NCBI GenBank assembly: GCA_017506865.1
Contig: JAFCMP010000071.1
Location: 124,001-188,000 of the forward strand
Length of the DNA stretch: 64,000 nucleotides
Direction: 5' to 3'
Origin: Tribonema minus
Lineage: Eukaryota > Sar > Xanthophyceae > Tribonematales > Tribonemataceae
This document shows positions 54,516-64,000 of this stretch, one piece after another. The notes beneath the pieces were generated by a model, which saw only the letters and a program-made list of their open reading frames with translations, searched no databases and was not told the origin of the DNA. Each line of letters opens with the position of its first letter. Position 1 is the stretch's first letter. Made by a program: the position numbers and the translations under genes.

Positions 54516-55142
54516 GGGGAGTTGACTATCATAAAGATTGTGCAGAATGCTAAGTGACAAGCCAAGTGCATGGCTTGCAATCAAACGCGCTCTTGCACCT
54601 GTGCCGGGGTGTATTGGCGCCAGTTGTCATGTCCAAGGCTTGGGCATCGAGACAGGCAGGCGCCCTGTCTGTGCATGTAGGTCCACTTGATGGTAATGGT
54701 GTATCTCGGCACCAATTCCTGACTGGACTGCCAGTGGGTGTCTCCGTGCTTGTTCTTGCTGCTGAGTCAGAATTGCTGTCTGCAGCCATGGCAGTCACTT
54801 CTGTATAGACCATGGCAAAATGGTGCACTTGCAACTACGCCATTTGAGCAGGCAAGTAACACCAGCTCGCAGAGATACAGTTGCAGCCCGAGGCTGCTCT
54901 ACTGCGTCAATTGTCTGTTGCAATCCTCTCATGAACGTTCCAGCAGTGAGCGCAAGTGATCACCTTTCACAAGAAGCAATCAGCGACCGACACGCAAGTC
55001 GCACAACTGTGCTCGCAGAACAGAGAACATGACAGAGGCGGAAGCAAGAAAGCATAAAGCCAAAAAAATCGCGCAATCGTGTGCATTTTGTCCTGCGTTT
55101 AGATGTGGCACATCATGCCCGGTGGATAGGCATGACACAACA

Positions 55143-55497
55143 TGACATTGTCCGGTAGATACCACAATGACTGTGCACCCACTGCTAGCACAACACTGCT
55201 GGGAGCGACGCAGCGCCTACCTGTTTGGAAGACCGCACGGGTCCATCGACCGGCCACGCTGGTGGCCGCCAGCCTGGGGACGGATTGATGAAACAACTAG
55301 TCTCCGTACTACACTTCAGCAAGTGCAGGGAACAATGCAGAGAAGACACCCACACACAACACAGCTGACCGAACTGTGCTATGTGTATTCTGGGGCTGCT
55401 GCTCTTGTCTGAGCCAAACAAACAACAACGAACAACTCGTAACTGCCAACCGTAACAGTTACAGGTGACACCCCAACATCCAGTGTCACCACAGTCA
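55143..55497 (-). repeat. Tentative 3' LTR
   Basis: On the minus strand a purine tract (TCTAGGGGGGG, 55508-55498) is followed directly by TGACTGTGGTGACACTGG, as expected for the start of a 3' LTR. The far end is a guess at a CA dinucleotide near 55143. The partner LTR lies outside the window, so this is unverified. Confidence 0.3.
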
Positions 55498-55675
55498 CCC
55501 CCCCTAGATTGGAAAGGGTACTGCAAGGGGGACCCACTACACATATGCAACATGACTCGCAAGCCAATGCTACACATTGCAATGACTCCTGTGCAACCGC
55601 AGTCAATATGCAAAGGCATGCCGCACAAGACGCCTCTCACACGCCGGGGTCTCTACCACGCACATGACCGTGTGA

Positions 55676-57964
55676 CTACACATGCAATGATTCCAGCTGG
55701 GCTTGTGTGCCAACTAGGAACCAAGAACCATTCGATGCATCTGGGCGCGTGTTGTACAAGCTAGGGTCCAGTACTAGGGTCTGATACACCCCTTCAACAA
55801 TCCAGAACACCCTATGAGCTATCTGTGTATGCCTTGTCTTCCCCTTTGAGACTACGCCCGTGAGCTCGCCCTCACACCAAGTAAAGTGCTCTTCGCCGCT
55901 TGGCTCCGTGAACTTGAAAACAGCCATAAGCTGCAGTCCGCTGATAGCTGCACTCTGCAACACCGATGTCGCAGGTGGCTGGAGTAACGCCTCCGCCAGA
56001 GGCGCAAGCTCATACGAGCCCGCACCACATTGGGCCAGAACGCCGCCAACGCCCCGCGCCTTGACGGCGCGTCGCAGCTGACGCTTGACCACCTGAGTGT
56101 TTGAGCCCGCCACTGTAATGTCGCGACAGGCAATGGCCTTGTTTAATGTAGACCAGTACTCCTCGAGTACTTGGGGGCACTCATCTAGCTGCTCGGAGTC
56201 CTCCCACGAGTCAACTACCCCCCCACTGGTTGCACCCTCCCAGCGAATTAGGTACTGTAGGGGGTGCCCCCGCCCGCGCGCTGCCGCCGCTACACGATGT
56301 TGAAGTATTGCCTCTACACCGTGCCGCTGGAAGTTGTGAGCAGCAACGTCGTCAGTAGAGAGTGAGCCAGGTGAATGCCCGCTCCAGTGCTTCGCCAGCA
56401 GGTAGCGAGAGAAGCCCGCAGGCAACGTCTCCGGCTGCTGCCGCATGTCGCTAGGGTCGCGACACTTCTTGGTGAGGCGCATCGATATGCGCGTAGGCCG
56501 TCCGTTGATGTCCACCAGAAGACACCCGGCCTGCACACACTCCCCGCCGCTCTCCGCCGGGCCCGCTAATATTATGGTATAGGGCCCATGCCATCTATCC
56601 AAGAGCTTCTTGCTAAAGAGTGTGCGCTTCGCCTTGTTGGACTCCCCCGCCACTGGTGCCGGCTCCGTGTCTGCAGATGCTGTATGCGTGCGCGGCACAT
56701 GGTAGTACCACACTCGCTCACCAGCGCTGAACGACTGACGTAGTCCAAATGCCTCCGCGATCTCGGTGTTCTCGCGGAGAACCTTAGCCCGTCGCAGCGC
56801 ATGACGTTGGTTGGCAATGGTGTTGGCTGAGCGCTGCCGCTCAAGGATGTCGAACACTAGCTGTGACACTGAAGGATGTGTGCCAGGCTTGACCAAGGGC
56901 TGTTGAAGCTTGCCCAGTATGAGGTGTAGTGCGACGGCGGCCTCGCGACCAGTAGCCAGAAGGAAGGGGGTTGCGCCGGTGGCGCGGTTGTAGGCAGTGT
57001 TGTGGGCAAAACTGATATGAGGTAGCCAGTCCGCCCAATTGTTCTTGGCACTATCAACTAACATGGCGAGCATCTGGGCCAGCTCCTGCATGAAACGCTC
57101 ACACTTGCCGTTGCACTCAGGGTGGTATGCGGTAGTGGAAAGCTTCTTGACGCCCATCTGCTTGTAGACAGCTTGAGAAAGCTCTGCCATGAAGAGGCTG
57201 CCGCGGTCGCTGAGGAGCTTAGAAGGGGGACCGTGACGAGTGCTGTGCTGGTTGACTAAAACTTCGGCTGTGCCAGCAGCACTGTAGTCCCCAGGCTTGA
57301 TGGGATAGCACCACACCCAGCCCGAAAACAGGCACATCACCACCAGTATGTACATGAAGCCGCCAGCACTGAGGGGTAGGGGGCCGAAGTGGTCAAGCGC
57401 TAGGCTATGAAAGGCGTAGGGGGGCCTCTCGCGCCATATAGTGGGCCAGCGAGACAGCTTGCCGGTGTGCTTGAACGCTTGGCAGGGCCAGCAATGATTA
57501 ACCCAGTAGTTGACGTCTAGGGTCCAAGAGGGCCACCAGCAGTGCGCGCGGGTGCGCTCCAATGTGCGTTTCATGCCCTGGTGGCCTGCCCAAGCTGAGC
57601 CGTGCATCGCCTCAAGAACTTGATCCCTAATGGACCGGGGAATGGCAAGCTGTGGAAGCGGGGATTCGGGGGTGTTGTGCACCAAGAGCTGAGCGTTGCC
57701 GCAGACGACAAGGCTGCACTGCAAGGCCCATTTCTGTACCTGGGCTGCAAGCGCCGCGTCTGCTGGCAGTCCTGCTCCAAGCAGCATGTTGCAAATTGGC
57801 CCCAGCTGAGCATCTGCGCGCTGCTCTCGCTGCCAGTCACCAGGCGTCATGACGCCCAGTTGAGGATGCTCAGCGAAGCACTCCCATGCACCCGCCTCAG
57901 CGTCTGCCGCCTCAGCAAGCGCTGAAATCTGCTCCTCTCCCCCTCCTTGAAGCGCTGCTACCAC
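55676..57964 (-). CDS. Chromovirus integrase and chromodomain frame
   Basis: The frame has 762 residues. An HHCC zinc-binding region (HQGMKRTLERTRAHC, then CWPC) precedes the integrase core with LALDHFGPL, LLSDRGSLF and CNGKCERFMQEL supplying the D,D,E residues. A chromodomain (VEAILQHR, YLIRWEG, DSWEDSEQL) follows, which in chromoviruses targets insertion to modified histones. About 150 residues beyond the chromodomain contain FTWCEGELTGVV and VFWIVEGVYQTLVL, a tail I do not recognise. Confidence 0.85.
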   Translation of the reverse strand: MVAALQGGGEEQISALAEAADAEAGAWECFAEHPQLGVMTPGDWQREQRADAQLGPICNMLLGAGLPADAALAAQVQKWALQCSLVVCGNAQLLVHNTPESPLPQLAIPRSIRDQVLEAMHGSAWAGHQGMKRTLERTRAHCWWPSWTLDVNYWVNHCWPCQAFKHTGKLSRWPTIWRERPPYAFHSLALDHFGPLPLSAGGFMYILVVMCLFSGWVWCYPIKPGDYSAAGTAEVLVNQHSTRHGPPSKLLSDRGSLFMAELSQAVYKQMGVKKLSTTAYHPECNGKCERFMQELAQMLAMLVDSAKNNWADWLPHISFAHNTAYNRATGATPFLLATGREAAVALHLILGKLQQPLVKPGTHPSVSQLVFDILERQRSANTIANQRHALRRAKVLRENTEIAEAFGLRQSFSAGERVWYYHVPRTHTASADTEPAPVAGESNKAKRTLFSKKLLDRWHGPYTIILAGPAESGGECVQAGCLLVDINGRPTRISMRLTKKCRDPSDMRQQPETLPAGFSRYLLAKHWSGHSPGSLSTDDVAAHNFQRHGVEAILQHRVAAAARGRGHPLQYLIRWEGATSGGVVDSWEDSEQLDECPQVLEEYWSTLNKAIACRDITVAGSNTQVVKRQLRRAVKARGVGGVLAQCGAGSYELAPLAEALLQPPATSVLQSAAISGLQLMAVFKFTEPSGEEHFTWCEGELTGVVSKGKTRHTQIAHRVFWIVEGVYQTLVLDPSLYNTRPDASNGSWFLVGTQAQLESLHV

Positions 57965-58039
57965 TGTGCAGATGTTGATGTACTCTGCTGTTGCAAATGC
58001 CTCCAGCCGCTCCCACTCGTGGGCCTGCAGGCAGTACGC

Positions 58040-61000
58040 CTAGAGCAGCCGCTCGCGCTCGCTCTCCTTTGCATCTTGTGGTGTGGCAGGGACAGGATTG
58101 CGGCTTGGCCCGTCGGCATTGCCGTGTGACGCGCCCTTCTTGTAGCGAATGGTGATGTTGAAGGCGCTGAGGAACTCGCTCCAGCGCGCGCCGCGCGCGG
58201 TGCGCTCGCGAAGGCTGTCGATGTACTGAAGAGCGCGGTGGTCGGTGTAGAGGACAAACGGCGTCCCCCACAGGATGTGTTTGAACTTCTTGATGCCGAA
58301 GACGATGGCGCCGGCTTCAAGGTCGGTAGTAGACCAGTTGCGCTCATTGGGTAGAGTCGCGCGAGATGTGAAGGCGATCGGTTGCTCCGCGCCGTCGTTG
58401 TTGGCCTGCGAGAGCACTGCGCCAAAGCCCTCCTTGCATGCGTCTGTGGCAAGGACAAAGGGGCGCTCGCCGGTGCTGGCGCGCGCGTAGTCGGGGTACT
58501 GCATGCAAGTGTGAAGCGCCAGGGCTTCGTTGACCTCGCGGATGGCTTGCTGTTGAGCACTGCCAACTATGAAGTCCACCCCCTTGGCCATCAGATGGGT
58601 GAGCGGTGCTACCAGCTTGGCCATGTTCTGAATGAATCGCCGGTAGTAGTTTGCGAGGCCAAGCCACGCACGCAGCTGAGAGATGTCGCAGGGGATGGGC
58701 ATCTCAAGTAGGGCTTGAACTTTGGATGGATCTGGCCTGATGCCATCAACGCCCACAATGTGCCCCAGGAACTTGATGTGCTTACACCCTATGTGCAGCT
58801 TGCTGGAGGCTAGCTTCATCCCATGATGCTCTAGGCGTTGAAAAAGGGCTTTGAGGTCGTCGAGGTGCTGAGCCGTGGATGTAGAGTGCACAATGACGTC
58901 GTCAATGTAGGGCTGGACGCGCTCTAGGCCGGAAAGCACCATCTGCATGAGGCGTGTAAAGTGCCCTGGCGCCCCCGCTGCCCCCTGTGGGCACCGTAGC
59001 CACTCATACAAGCCAAACGACGTGACCATGGCAGTGAGGGGGATGCTGTCTGCATCTATGGCACTAGTGAAGTACCCACTGGTGATGTCCATGGTGGTGA
59101 AGACCTTTGAGCCCCCCAAACTATTGAGAAGATCCTCTATGTTGGGAATGGGGATCTGGGGGATCTTGGTCTGGGCGTTCAGCTTCTTGTAGTTGACGGT
59201 GATTCGGGCAGTGCCATCAGGCTTGAGCACTGCCACCACTGGGGATGCCCACTCAGAGTTGGAAGGGCGGATGATGCCAGCAGCCAGCAGCTTGTCGATT
59301 TCGACCTTGACCAGAGCCGTCATTGCAGGAGAGTACCTATATGGACGGTCATGGTGCGGTGTGCTGCCCTCTTTGAGATCAAAGCGGAAGGGCAATGTGT
59401 TACAATGCCCTATGTCCCACTTGTCTTTTGAGAACATTTTGCTGCTATACTGAGCGAGCAGCAGGCACAAACACGCCACCTGATCAACGTCCCATCCCTG
59501 CAGGTCAACGCGCACTGCCAGCATGTAGTCTGGCAAGTGCTTGCGTGCCTCAGCCAAAGCAGCATTAACCTTAGGGTCTTCGTGAACGTATGACCCCAAA
59601 CTTAAGCCGCCGGTGTCAGGAATGTGTACTTTTGCGCTCCCACTAGGCTCAAAGTCAACGGCCTCACCGAGGTGTTGCTGCAGCGCCTCTCGCACGGCTG
59701 CTGCGCCCTTCGCAACAGTCGCGTCAGCGCTGCTGCCGGCGTCACCCTCCGGCTCCGCCTCGCAGCGCATAATGTCAGTGCGCAGGTCCAGCACAAAGAT
59801 GTGCTCCTCCCTCCCAGCGCGCGCTGGCGCCGCCGCGGCGGCGCCTGCCGCGTGCGCGGGCTGCGCCGCTGTATCGCTTGTCACTGATGCTGCCGCTGCA
59901 GCATTGCTCCCACTAGCCGCTGCCGCATGCGCGGCGTCCTCAGACGCCGCTGCCGCTGCAGAGCGCTGCTGCGCCGCCGCCGCCTGTGCGGAGCTCGCCC
60001 ACTCCACTGCGGTGGCCATGTGCACTGCGACTGGTTCAGCGCCAGCATGCGCCGCTGCTGCCGCAGTGCTCTGTTGTGTTGCCACTCCATGCGCGGCGCT
60101 GGTCGGCGCCGCAGCAAAATCAGCGTATGCCGCGACAGGCGCGGCGCCCGTAGGCGCCGCTGCCACCGCAGCGCTCCGCTGCGCGTCCGCCGCTTGGGCG
60201 GCGCTCGTCGGCGCCACCGAAGAGGCTGCGCGCGCTGCAGCTGGCGCGGCGCCCACAGGCGCTGCTGCTGCTGCAGCACTCCCTGGTGTCACTGGTGCGC
60301 GCGAGGCGCGCGCCGACGCAGCCGCTACACCAGCAGCACGCGCCGCGACTGGCGCGGCGCCCTCGGGCGCCGCTGCCGTCGCAGCGCTCCGTCGCGCAAC
60401 TGTTGCCTGCGCGACCTCCTTATGAGCCGCCCCTGAGGCAGCTTGGGCCGCAGCGCGCACGGTGCCAGCCGGCACCGATGCCGCCGCAGCGTCCCGGCGT
60501 GCAGCCGCTGCCTGCGCAGCAGCAGCAGTGTCGCCGTGTACGGGGCCAGAAGACGTCTCTTTTGTCGCAGAGCTCCGCGGCGCGGCCGCTGACTGCGCGG
60601 CACCCTGCGGCGCCGCGGCAGCAGCCCGCGGCGCACTGCGCGCAATGCCTGTATATGCTGCCGCCGCAGCAGCGCTCGCCGGCGCCGCTGCAGCAGCGCT
60701 CACCGGCGCTGCTGCAGCAGCGCTCGCCGGCGCCGCCGTCGCAGCGCTCGCCGGCGCCGCCGCAGCTGCAGCAGCCTGTGCTTGAGGGGCGCGCGCTCCG
60801 CGCGCCACACGTCTGCGCGCCTCCTGTGCAAGACTCACTCCATACTTGCCGAAAGCGTGGTGGGTGCCAGAATTGATGAGGGTTTGTACTGGATCTGGCA
60901 GCGACGATGCCGCCGCCTGGTCCACGACATCATGCAGCAATCCGCTCTGCAGCAGGATCCCCCCCAGTAGGTCCGCCATTTGCGGGCACACCGCGTTCGC

Positions 61001-61942
61001 CAGCATCTGTGAGTAGGCAGTGACGTCAGGCGGCTCTGGAGCATCCCACTTGTACGAGGTGGGAAAGCTGTGAATGGCGCGCAGCGCATGCCAGGGTAGG
61101 TACTCCGCGCGCGCGTGCTCAGCCGGGTCCTGCGTAGCATCCTGTGGTCGCACGTTGAAGTTAGGCTGCAGGTTTCGGCGGTACGTGCAGCTGCGAATGG
61201 TCGGCGCCGGGTCGTCCATAGAGTGCACCTGTTTGGCCTTAGTGTTGCGGCCAACTGTTGCAAAGAAGTCGCGCCGCTGACCGTTGGAGTCAAGCACGTC
61301 GCTGGTGACGTTGCGCACGGTGTCGTACTCAGCGTGCTGCTTGGCATATGTCAGCAACTGCACTGCCTGGTGCATAGACGCCTGCATGCGCGCGCTGTCG
61401 TGCTCGCCAGTGCCAGGTCGCCCCAGCAGCCAAAACACACGCGTGCGCGTCTGAGCAATGCGGCTGTCTGCACCAGTGATCACTAGCTCCTGCTGCACCG
61501 TGAAGCCGCCGTGTGCTGCGCAGCGCAGAAACTCCGCCAGCTCCGGTGCCGCCCCAAGGCCCGGAACATTTTCAATCTGCAGTAGTCGGCAGGTCTCTGC
61601 GCCCATTGCTACCTCCAGCATGTAGTAGAGGTGCTCCATGCCCAAAGCCGTCTCCCCCTCCCCTGCTGTTGAGAATTTCTGGCAGGGGGGGCCCCCTAAT
61701 AAGACCTCGGCGCGCAGCCGCCACATATCTGCAATGAGCTCTGCGCGCGTAGATGGGTCCGCCATATCCCGGCGGCGGACGTCCGTATGAGGGTGATTCT
61801 CCTTGTATATCCGAAGAGCGCGCTCCTCAGAGTCAACGGCTAGCTTGACGTTCAAGTAGGGCTGGAGTCCCTCCGCCAGGCCGCCAGCGCCGCAGTAAAC
61901 CTCTACCGCCGTGGCGCGCGCGTTCGGGTCCCGTTCCAGCAC
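58040..61942 (-). CDS. Chromovirus DNA methyltransferase, reverse transcriptase and RNase H frame
   Basis: The frame has 1,300 residues. Residues about 10-335 form a C5-cytosine DNA methyltransferase: VYCGAGGLAEGL (motif I), GGPPCQKFS (motif IV, catalytic Cys87), ENVPG (motif VI), QTRTRVF (motif VIII), DDPAPTIR and ANAVCPQMA (motif X). All key motifs are present in order. An Ala-rich low-complexity linker of over 300 residues follows. Residues about 840-1130 are a Ty3/gypsy reverse transcriptase with TTMDITSGYF and YIDDVIVHS, then RNase H with VLATDACKEGFGAVL and LYTDHRALQY. Known chromoviruses have no methyltransferase. It could methylate the element's own DNA or protect it from host silencing, which is inference. 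Confidence 0.85.
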   Translation of the reverse strand: MLERDPNARATAVEVYCGAGGLAEGLQPYLNVKLAVDSEERALRIYKENHPHTDVRRRDMADPSTRAELIADMWRLRAEVLLGGPPCQKFSTAGEGETALGMEHLYYMLEVAMGAETCRLLQIENVPGLGAAPELAEFLRCAAHGGFTVQQELVITGADSRIAQTRTRVFWLLGRPGTGEHDSARMQASMHQAVQLLTYAKQHAEYDTVRNVTSDVLDSNGQRRDFFATVGRNTKAKQVHSMDDPAPTIRSCTYRRNLQPNFNVRPQDATQDPAEHARAEYLPWHALRAIHSFPTSYKWDAPEPPDVTAYSQMLANAVCPQMADLLGGILLQSGLLHDVVDQAAASSLPDPVQTLINSGTHHAFGKYGVSLAQEARRRVARGARAPQAQAAAAAAAPASAATAAPASAAAAAPVSAAAAAPASAAAAAAYTGIARSAPRAAAAAPQGAAQSAAAPRSSATKETSSGPVHGDTAAAAQAAAARRDAAAASVPAGTVRAAAQAASGAAHKEVAQATVARRSAATAAAPEGAAPVAARAAGVAAASARASRAPVTPGSAAAAAAPVGAAPAAARAASSVAPTSAAQAADAQRSAAVAAAPTGAAPVAAYADFAAAPTSAAHGVATQQSTAAAAAHAGAEPVAVHMATAVEWASSAQAAAAQQRSAAAAASEDAAHAAAASGSNAAAAASVTSDTAAQPAHAAGAAAAAPARAGREEHIFVLDLRTDIMRCEAEPEGDAGSSADATVAKGAAAVREALQQHLGEAVDFEPSGSAKVHIPDTGGLSLGSYVHEDPKVNAALAEARKHLPDYMLAVRVDLQGWDVDQVACLCLLLAQYSSKMFSKDKWDIGHCNTLPFRFDLKEGSTPHHDRPYRYSPAMTALVKVEIDKLLAAGIIRPSNSEWASPVVAVLKPDGTARITVNYKKLNAQTKIPQIPIPNIEDLLNSLGGSKVFTTMDITSGYFTSAIDADSIPLTAMVTSFGLYEWLRCPQGAAGAPGHFTRLMQMVLSGLERVQPYIDDVIVHSTSTAQHLDDLKALFQRLEHHGMKLASSKLHIGCKHIKFLGHIVGVDGIRPDPSKVQALLEMPIPCDISQLRAWLGLANYYRRFIQNMAKLVAPLTHLMAKGVDFIVGSAQQQAIREVNEALALHTCMQYPDYARASTGERPFVLATDACKEGFGAVLSQANNDGAEQPIAFTSRATLPNERNWSTTDLEAGAIVFGIKKFKHILWGTPFVLYTDHRALQYIDSLRERTARGARWSEFLSAFNITIRYKKGASHGNADGPSRNPVPATPQDAKESERERLL

Positions 61943-62087
61943 GCTGTCAGGTTACCTCACGTAGCGGCCGCGCCTTGCCCAGCACGGTGCCACGTGGCAG
62001 CGAGAGGGGCTCCCCCCGCTGCTCGAGCTTGACCGGCTTGGCATGCAGCCCAACCGTCAGCTCGCGTGTGTACACGTGATTCAGGGA

Positions 62088-63380
62088 TTACTCCGCAATG
62101 GTCAGATGTGCTGTGTCCAGTTCTCCCGGGCAGGAGACGACAGGTGTGATACCATCAGACTCCATCACTTGAACCCAAACTGTCTGCACACCATGTTCAA
62201 GGCCATCTAGCTCTGTTGCGACGCGCACTACTGCCACCCAATCGCGTTCCTCTCCGTAGGTGTACACTGGGACTTTGGGACTGAAGCTGGGGGTGGACTC
62301 TGCTGATGGCTCGCCATACACGTATGTGGGCCCACTGCCACTATGACTTGCATGCCACTTATGTCTGCTGATGTGGTCACGCCCAATGATGATGTCGTGT
62401 GGCAGATGTGGTACAATGAGCGCCAGCTGAGTGAAAGCTACCCCGTCTGGGCCATCAGCCTCAAAGTGAAGCGCTACAGCGTGGGTGACGAGCTGTGGCT
62501 TCTTGGATGTGTCAACACCGGCTACTGCCCTAGGTTTGCTGAGTTGGTGAACACCCCGTTGCTCTATGGCTCCTGATGCAACTAATTTGCGGAATGCTTG
62601 CTCCCTGATGGCAGTAACTGAGGCCCCAGTGTCCCAGAGAATGTCCCTAGAAAACTTGCAACGTAGTGCGCGCGCAGAGCGTAAACGGGCCTTGAACCTA
62701 GAGTGCACGTCAGTATAGAGTTTGCCCCTTACGTTGGGCATGCTTGCCTGCTGTGGTACAGGTAGTACTGCGGCCTCCATCGCTGCCACCTCAGCGTAGT
62801 ATGCCAAGACCGCCCCGTCATCAGCTCCGTCCTCCGGCGCCCACATCGCCAGTATCTCGAAGCAGCGCTCAACAGTGCGCGCCTCCTCTGCCATGGCTAT
62901 CTCCACCGGTGTGAGGCCCGCCTCGCCGTCCAGCACCTCGTCGATGGCGCCAAGGGTCTCTGCCGCCGGCGCCCAGCTGCGCATCCGCCGCTGCGGCTCA
63001 GGTTGAGCCGTGCCATCCACCTTGAAAGCATGAAGCCGCTGCAGAGCTATCAGCCTGCGCTGCTGCTCCGCTGCAAAGGCGGCGTCGTCGGCGGCGTGCG
63101 CCGCCGCAGCAGCGTCGCCGCCGCTGAGTGGTGCTGAAGGCGGTCTTGAGGAATGTGTGGGAGTCGCAGTTGATGTCAGAGTTGAAGTTGGTGTAGAAGA
63201 TGGAGTTGTCGTGTGTCGCGTCGCAGCAGCTGCTGCAGTCGCCAAATGTGGCGCCGTTGCCGGCGCAGAAGTTGCAGTTGTAGCCGTGCTGCAGCTACTC
63301 ACTGCTGGTGCTGGTGGTATCCTCACCCCCCCTTGCGATGATGCGTGCGCGCCAACTCCATGACCCGCCGCAGCATGCAC
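62088..63380 (-). CDS. Chromovirus gag-end and retropepsin frame
   Basis: This 430-residue frame has an Ala/Ser/Thr-rich N-terminus, a helical Glu/Ala-rich middle and a retropepsin-like aspartic protease domain. The protease shows ILWDTGASVTA (active-site Asp) and PHDIIIGRDHI, the usual flap-end and second-strand motif. In this family the protease processes the Gag-Pol polyprotein. Confidence 0.7.
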   Translation of the reverse strand: MHAAAGHGVGAHASSQGGVRIPPAPAVSSCSTATTATSAPATAPHLATAAAAATRHTTTPSSTPTSTLTSTATPTHSSRPPSAPLSGGDAAAAAHAADDAAFAAEQQRRLIALQRLHAFKVDGTAQPEPQRRMRSWAPAAETLGAIDEVLDGEAGLTPVEIAMAEEARTVERCFEILAMWAPEDGADDGAVLAYYAEVAAMEAAVLPVPQQASMPNVRGKLYTDVHSRFKARLRSARALRCKFSRDILWDTGASVTAIREQAFRKLVASGAIEQRGVHQLSKPRAVAGVDTSKKPQLVTHAVALHFEADGPDGVAFTQLALIVPHLPHDIIIGRDHISRHKWHASHSGSGPTYVYGEPSAESTPSFSPKVPVYTYGEERDWVAVVRVATELDGLEHGVQTVWVQVMESDGITPVVSCPGELDTAHLTIAE

Positions 63381-63427
63381 GGGTCTCCGTGCTGGAGTAC
63401 CACGCTCCTGAATAGGGCTGAGGGGTG

Positions 63428-64000
63428 CTACCGGCTGTCGAGCGCGCTGCTCCTGCTGCAGGCGCTCGCGCGCGCGCGCCGTAGCCGCGCGCCGCTGGAC
63501 TTACGTCGCCCCAAAATAGGCCACCGCTGTACAGTCGTAGTTGTTGTCGCCGGCGACTGTGCAGCACCATCAGGCGCCGCCAACGCCGCCGGTCTCCATC
63601 GCGCCGTTGCGACTTGAGCAGCGTTCGTGGGCGCCTCCTCAGCAGCAGCGCTCAACGGAAGCTGCGCCGTCGTAACGCTCTGCTGCGCAGCTGCTGCGTG
63701 GGCGGCGCTCGCCGCTGCTGCAGAAGCTGCATGCACTGCAGACAGCGCAGCGCCCAAAGGTGCCGCTGCTGCCGCAGCGTTCCGTGGTGCTGCTGGTGCG
63801 AGCGCGGCGCGTCGCGGCCGCCACACCAGAAGCACGCGCCGCGACTGGCGCGGCGGCCGAGGGCGCTGCTGCCATCGCAACGCCCTGCTGCGCGTCATCC
63901 TCTTGGGCGGCGCTCGACGGCGCCACTGAAGAAGCTGCGCGCGCCGCAGCTTGCGCGACGTCCATAGACACCGCTGCTGCCGCAACCCTCCGTGGTGCTG
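63428..64000 (-). other. Ala-rich gag-like region at right edge
   Basis: Minus-strand frames here are Ala/Ser-rich (VAQAAARAASSVAPSSAAQ) and closely resemble the linker between methyltransferase and reverse transcriptase in the pol frame. This is probably the upstream, gag-side part of the same element. Confidence 0.5.

Larger units (their letters stand above)
50320..55142. other. Spacer between gene A and the LTR element
   Basis: No gene is defensible in this 4.8-kb region. It holds the gene A promoter side and the short repeats listed separately (tandems at 50624, 51168, 53911 and 54216, a foldback at 52172, a telomere-like palindrome at 50845 and a possible tRNA-derived sequence near 52430-52545). 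Confidence 0.5.
55143..64000 (-). mobile_element. Ty3/gypsy chromovirus encoding a DNA methyltransferase (5' end beyond window)
   Basis: Parts in coding order are an Ala-rich gag-like stretch at the right edge, a retropepsin frame (63380-62088), a frame with methyltransferase, reverse transcriptase and RNase H (61942-58040), an integrase-chromodomain frame (57964-55676), a polypurine tract and a possible 3' LTR. Order and motifs are those of Ty3/gypsy chromoviruses, with the methyltransferase as an added domain. Long open frames make it look young and largely whole within the window. Coding is split over several frames, and I cannot tell natural frame changes from decay. The 5' LTR is not visible, so age from LTR divergence cannot be read. 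Confidence 0.85.

Noticed and set aside
54093-54584. Open minus-strand frames across the 149-bp duplication
   Set aside because: The frames repeat because the DNA is duplicated; there is no recognisable domain, leader or splice context.
59613-60876. Plus-strand Ala-rich open frames
   Set aside because: They are antisense to the Ala-rich linker of the retrotransposon pol frame; GCC/GCG runs read as Ala or Arg on both strands.

Overview
The window is nuclear DNA of a eukaryote, most likely a unicellular alga or related protist. Its genes have many GT-AG introns with consistent phases, it carries LINE-type and LTR retroelements, and it has long non-coding spacers. Two secreted proteins built from EGF/tenascin-like cassettes recall protein families I know best from stramenopile and other algal genomes. 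A plant-type F-box protein (At4g00755 family) instead leans towards the green lineage. I do not name a species.

Layout. (1) 1-20466, minus strand: gene B, a secreted protein of more than 3,570 residues. Seven short 5' exons encode a signal peptide and one EGF/tenascin-like cassette. A single 6.8-kb exon and at least four further exons then encode a Gly-rich repeat that looks like a beta-solenoid. The leftmost exons lie in a 1,420-bp exon-plus-intron tandem duplication that runs off the window. (2) 22199-24223, plus strand: a four-exon F-box protein of 416 residues. (3) 26056-50319, minus strand: gene A, my reconstruction of 17 exons encoding an 835-residue secreted protein made of two rounds of the same cassette that opens gene B. 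(4) 33422-42587, plus strand: a non-LTR retroelement lying antisense inside the 10-kb intron 10 of gene A. It encodes a gag-like ORF1 and an ORF2 with reverse transcriptase and a restriction-like endonuclease. The catalytic Cys and His of an OTU protease fall on opposite sides of the ORF1/ORF2 frame change. A short internally deleted relative with both ends sits inverted in intron 7 (44921-45804). (5) 50320-55140: spacer with hairpins, tandem repeats and a telomere-like palindrome, and no gene I can defend. (6) About 55143 to the right edge, minus strand: a Ty3/gypsy chromovirus whose pol reading frame opens with a C5-cytosine DNA methyltransferase and whose integrase carries a chromodomain.

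Genes A and B share strand, cassette order and exon phases, so they look like a local paralogous pair for the cell surface or extracellular matrix. The gene models rest on reading splice sites and keeping the frame by eye. Both close in frame across every junction, but no transcript evidence was available.
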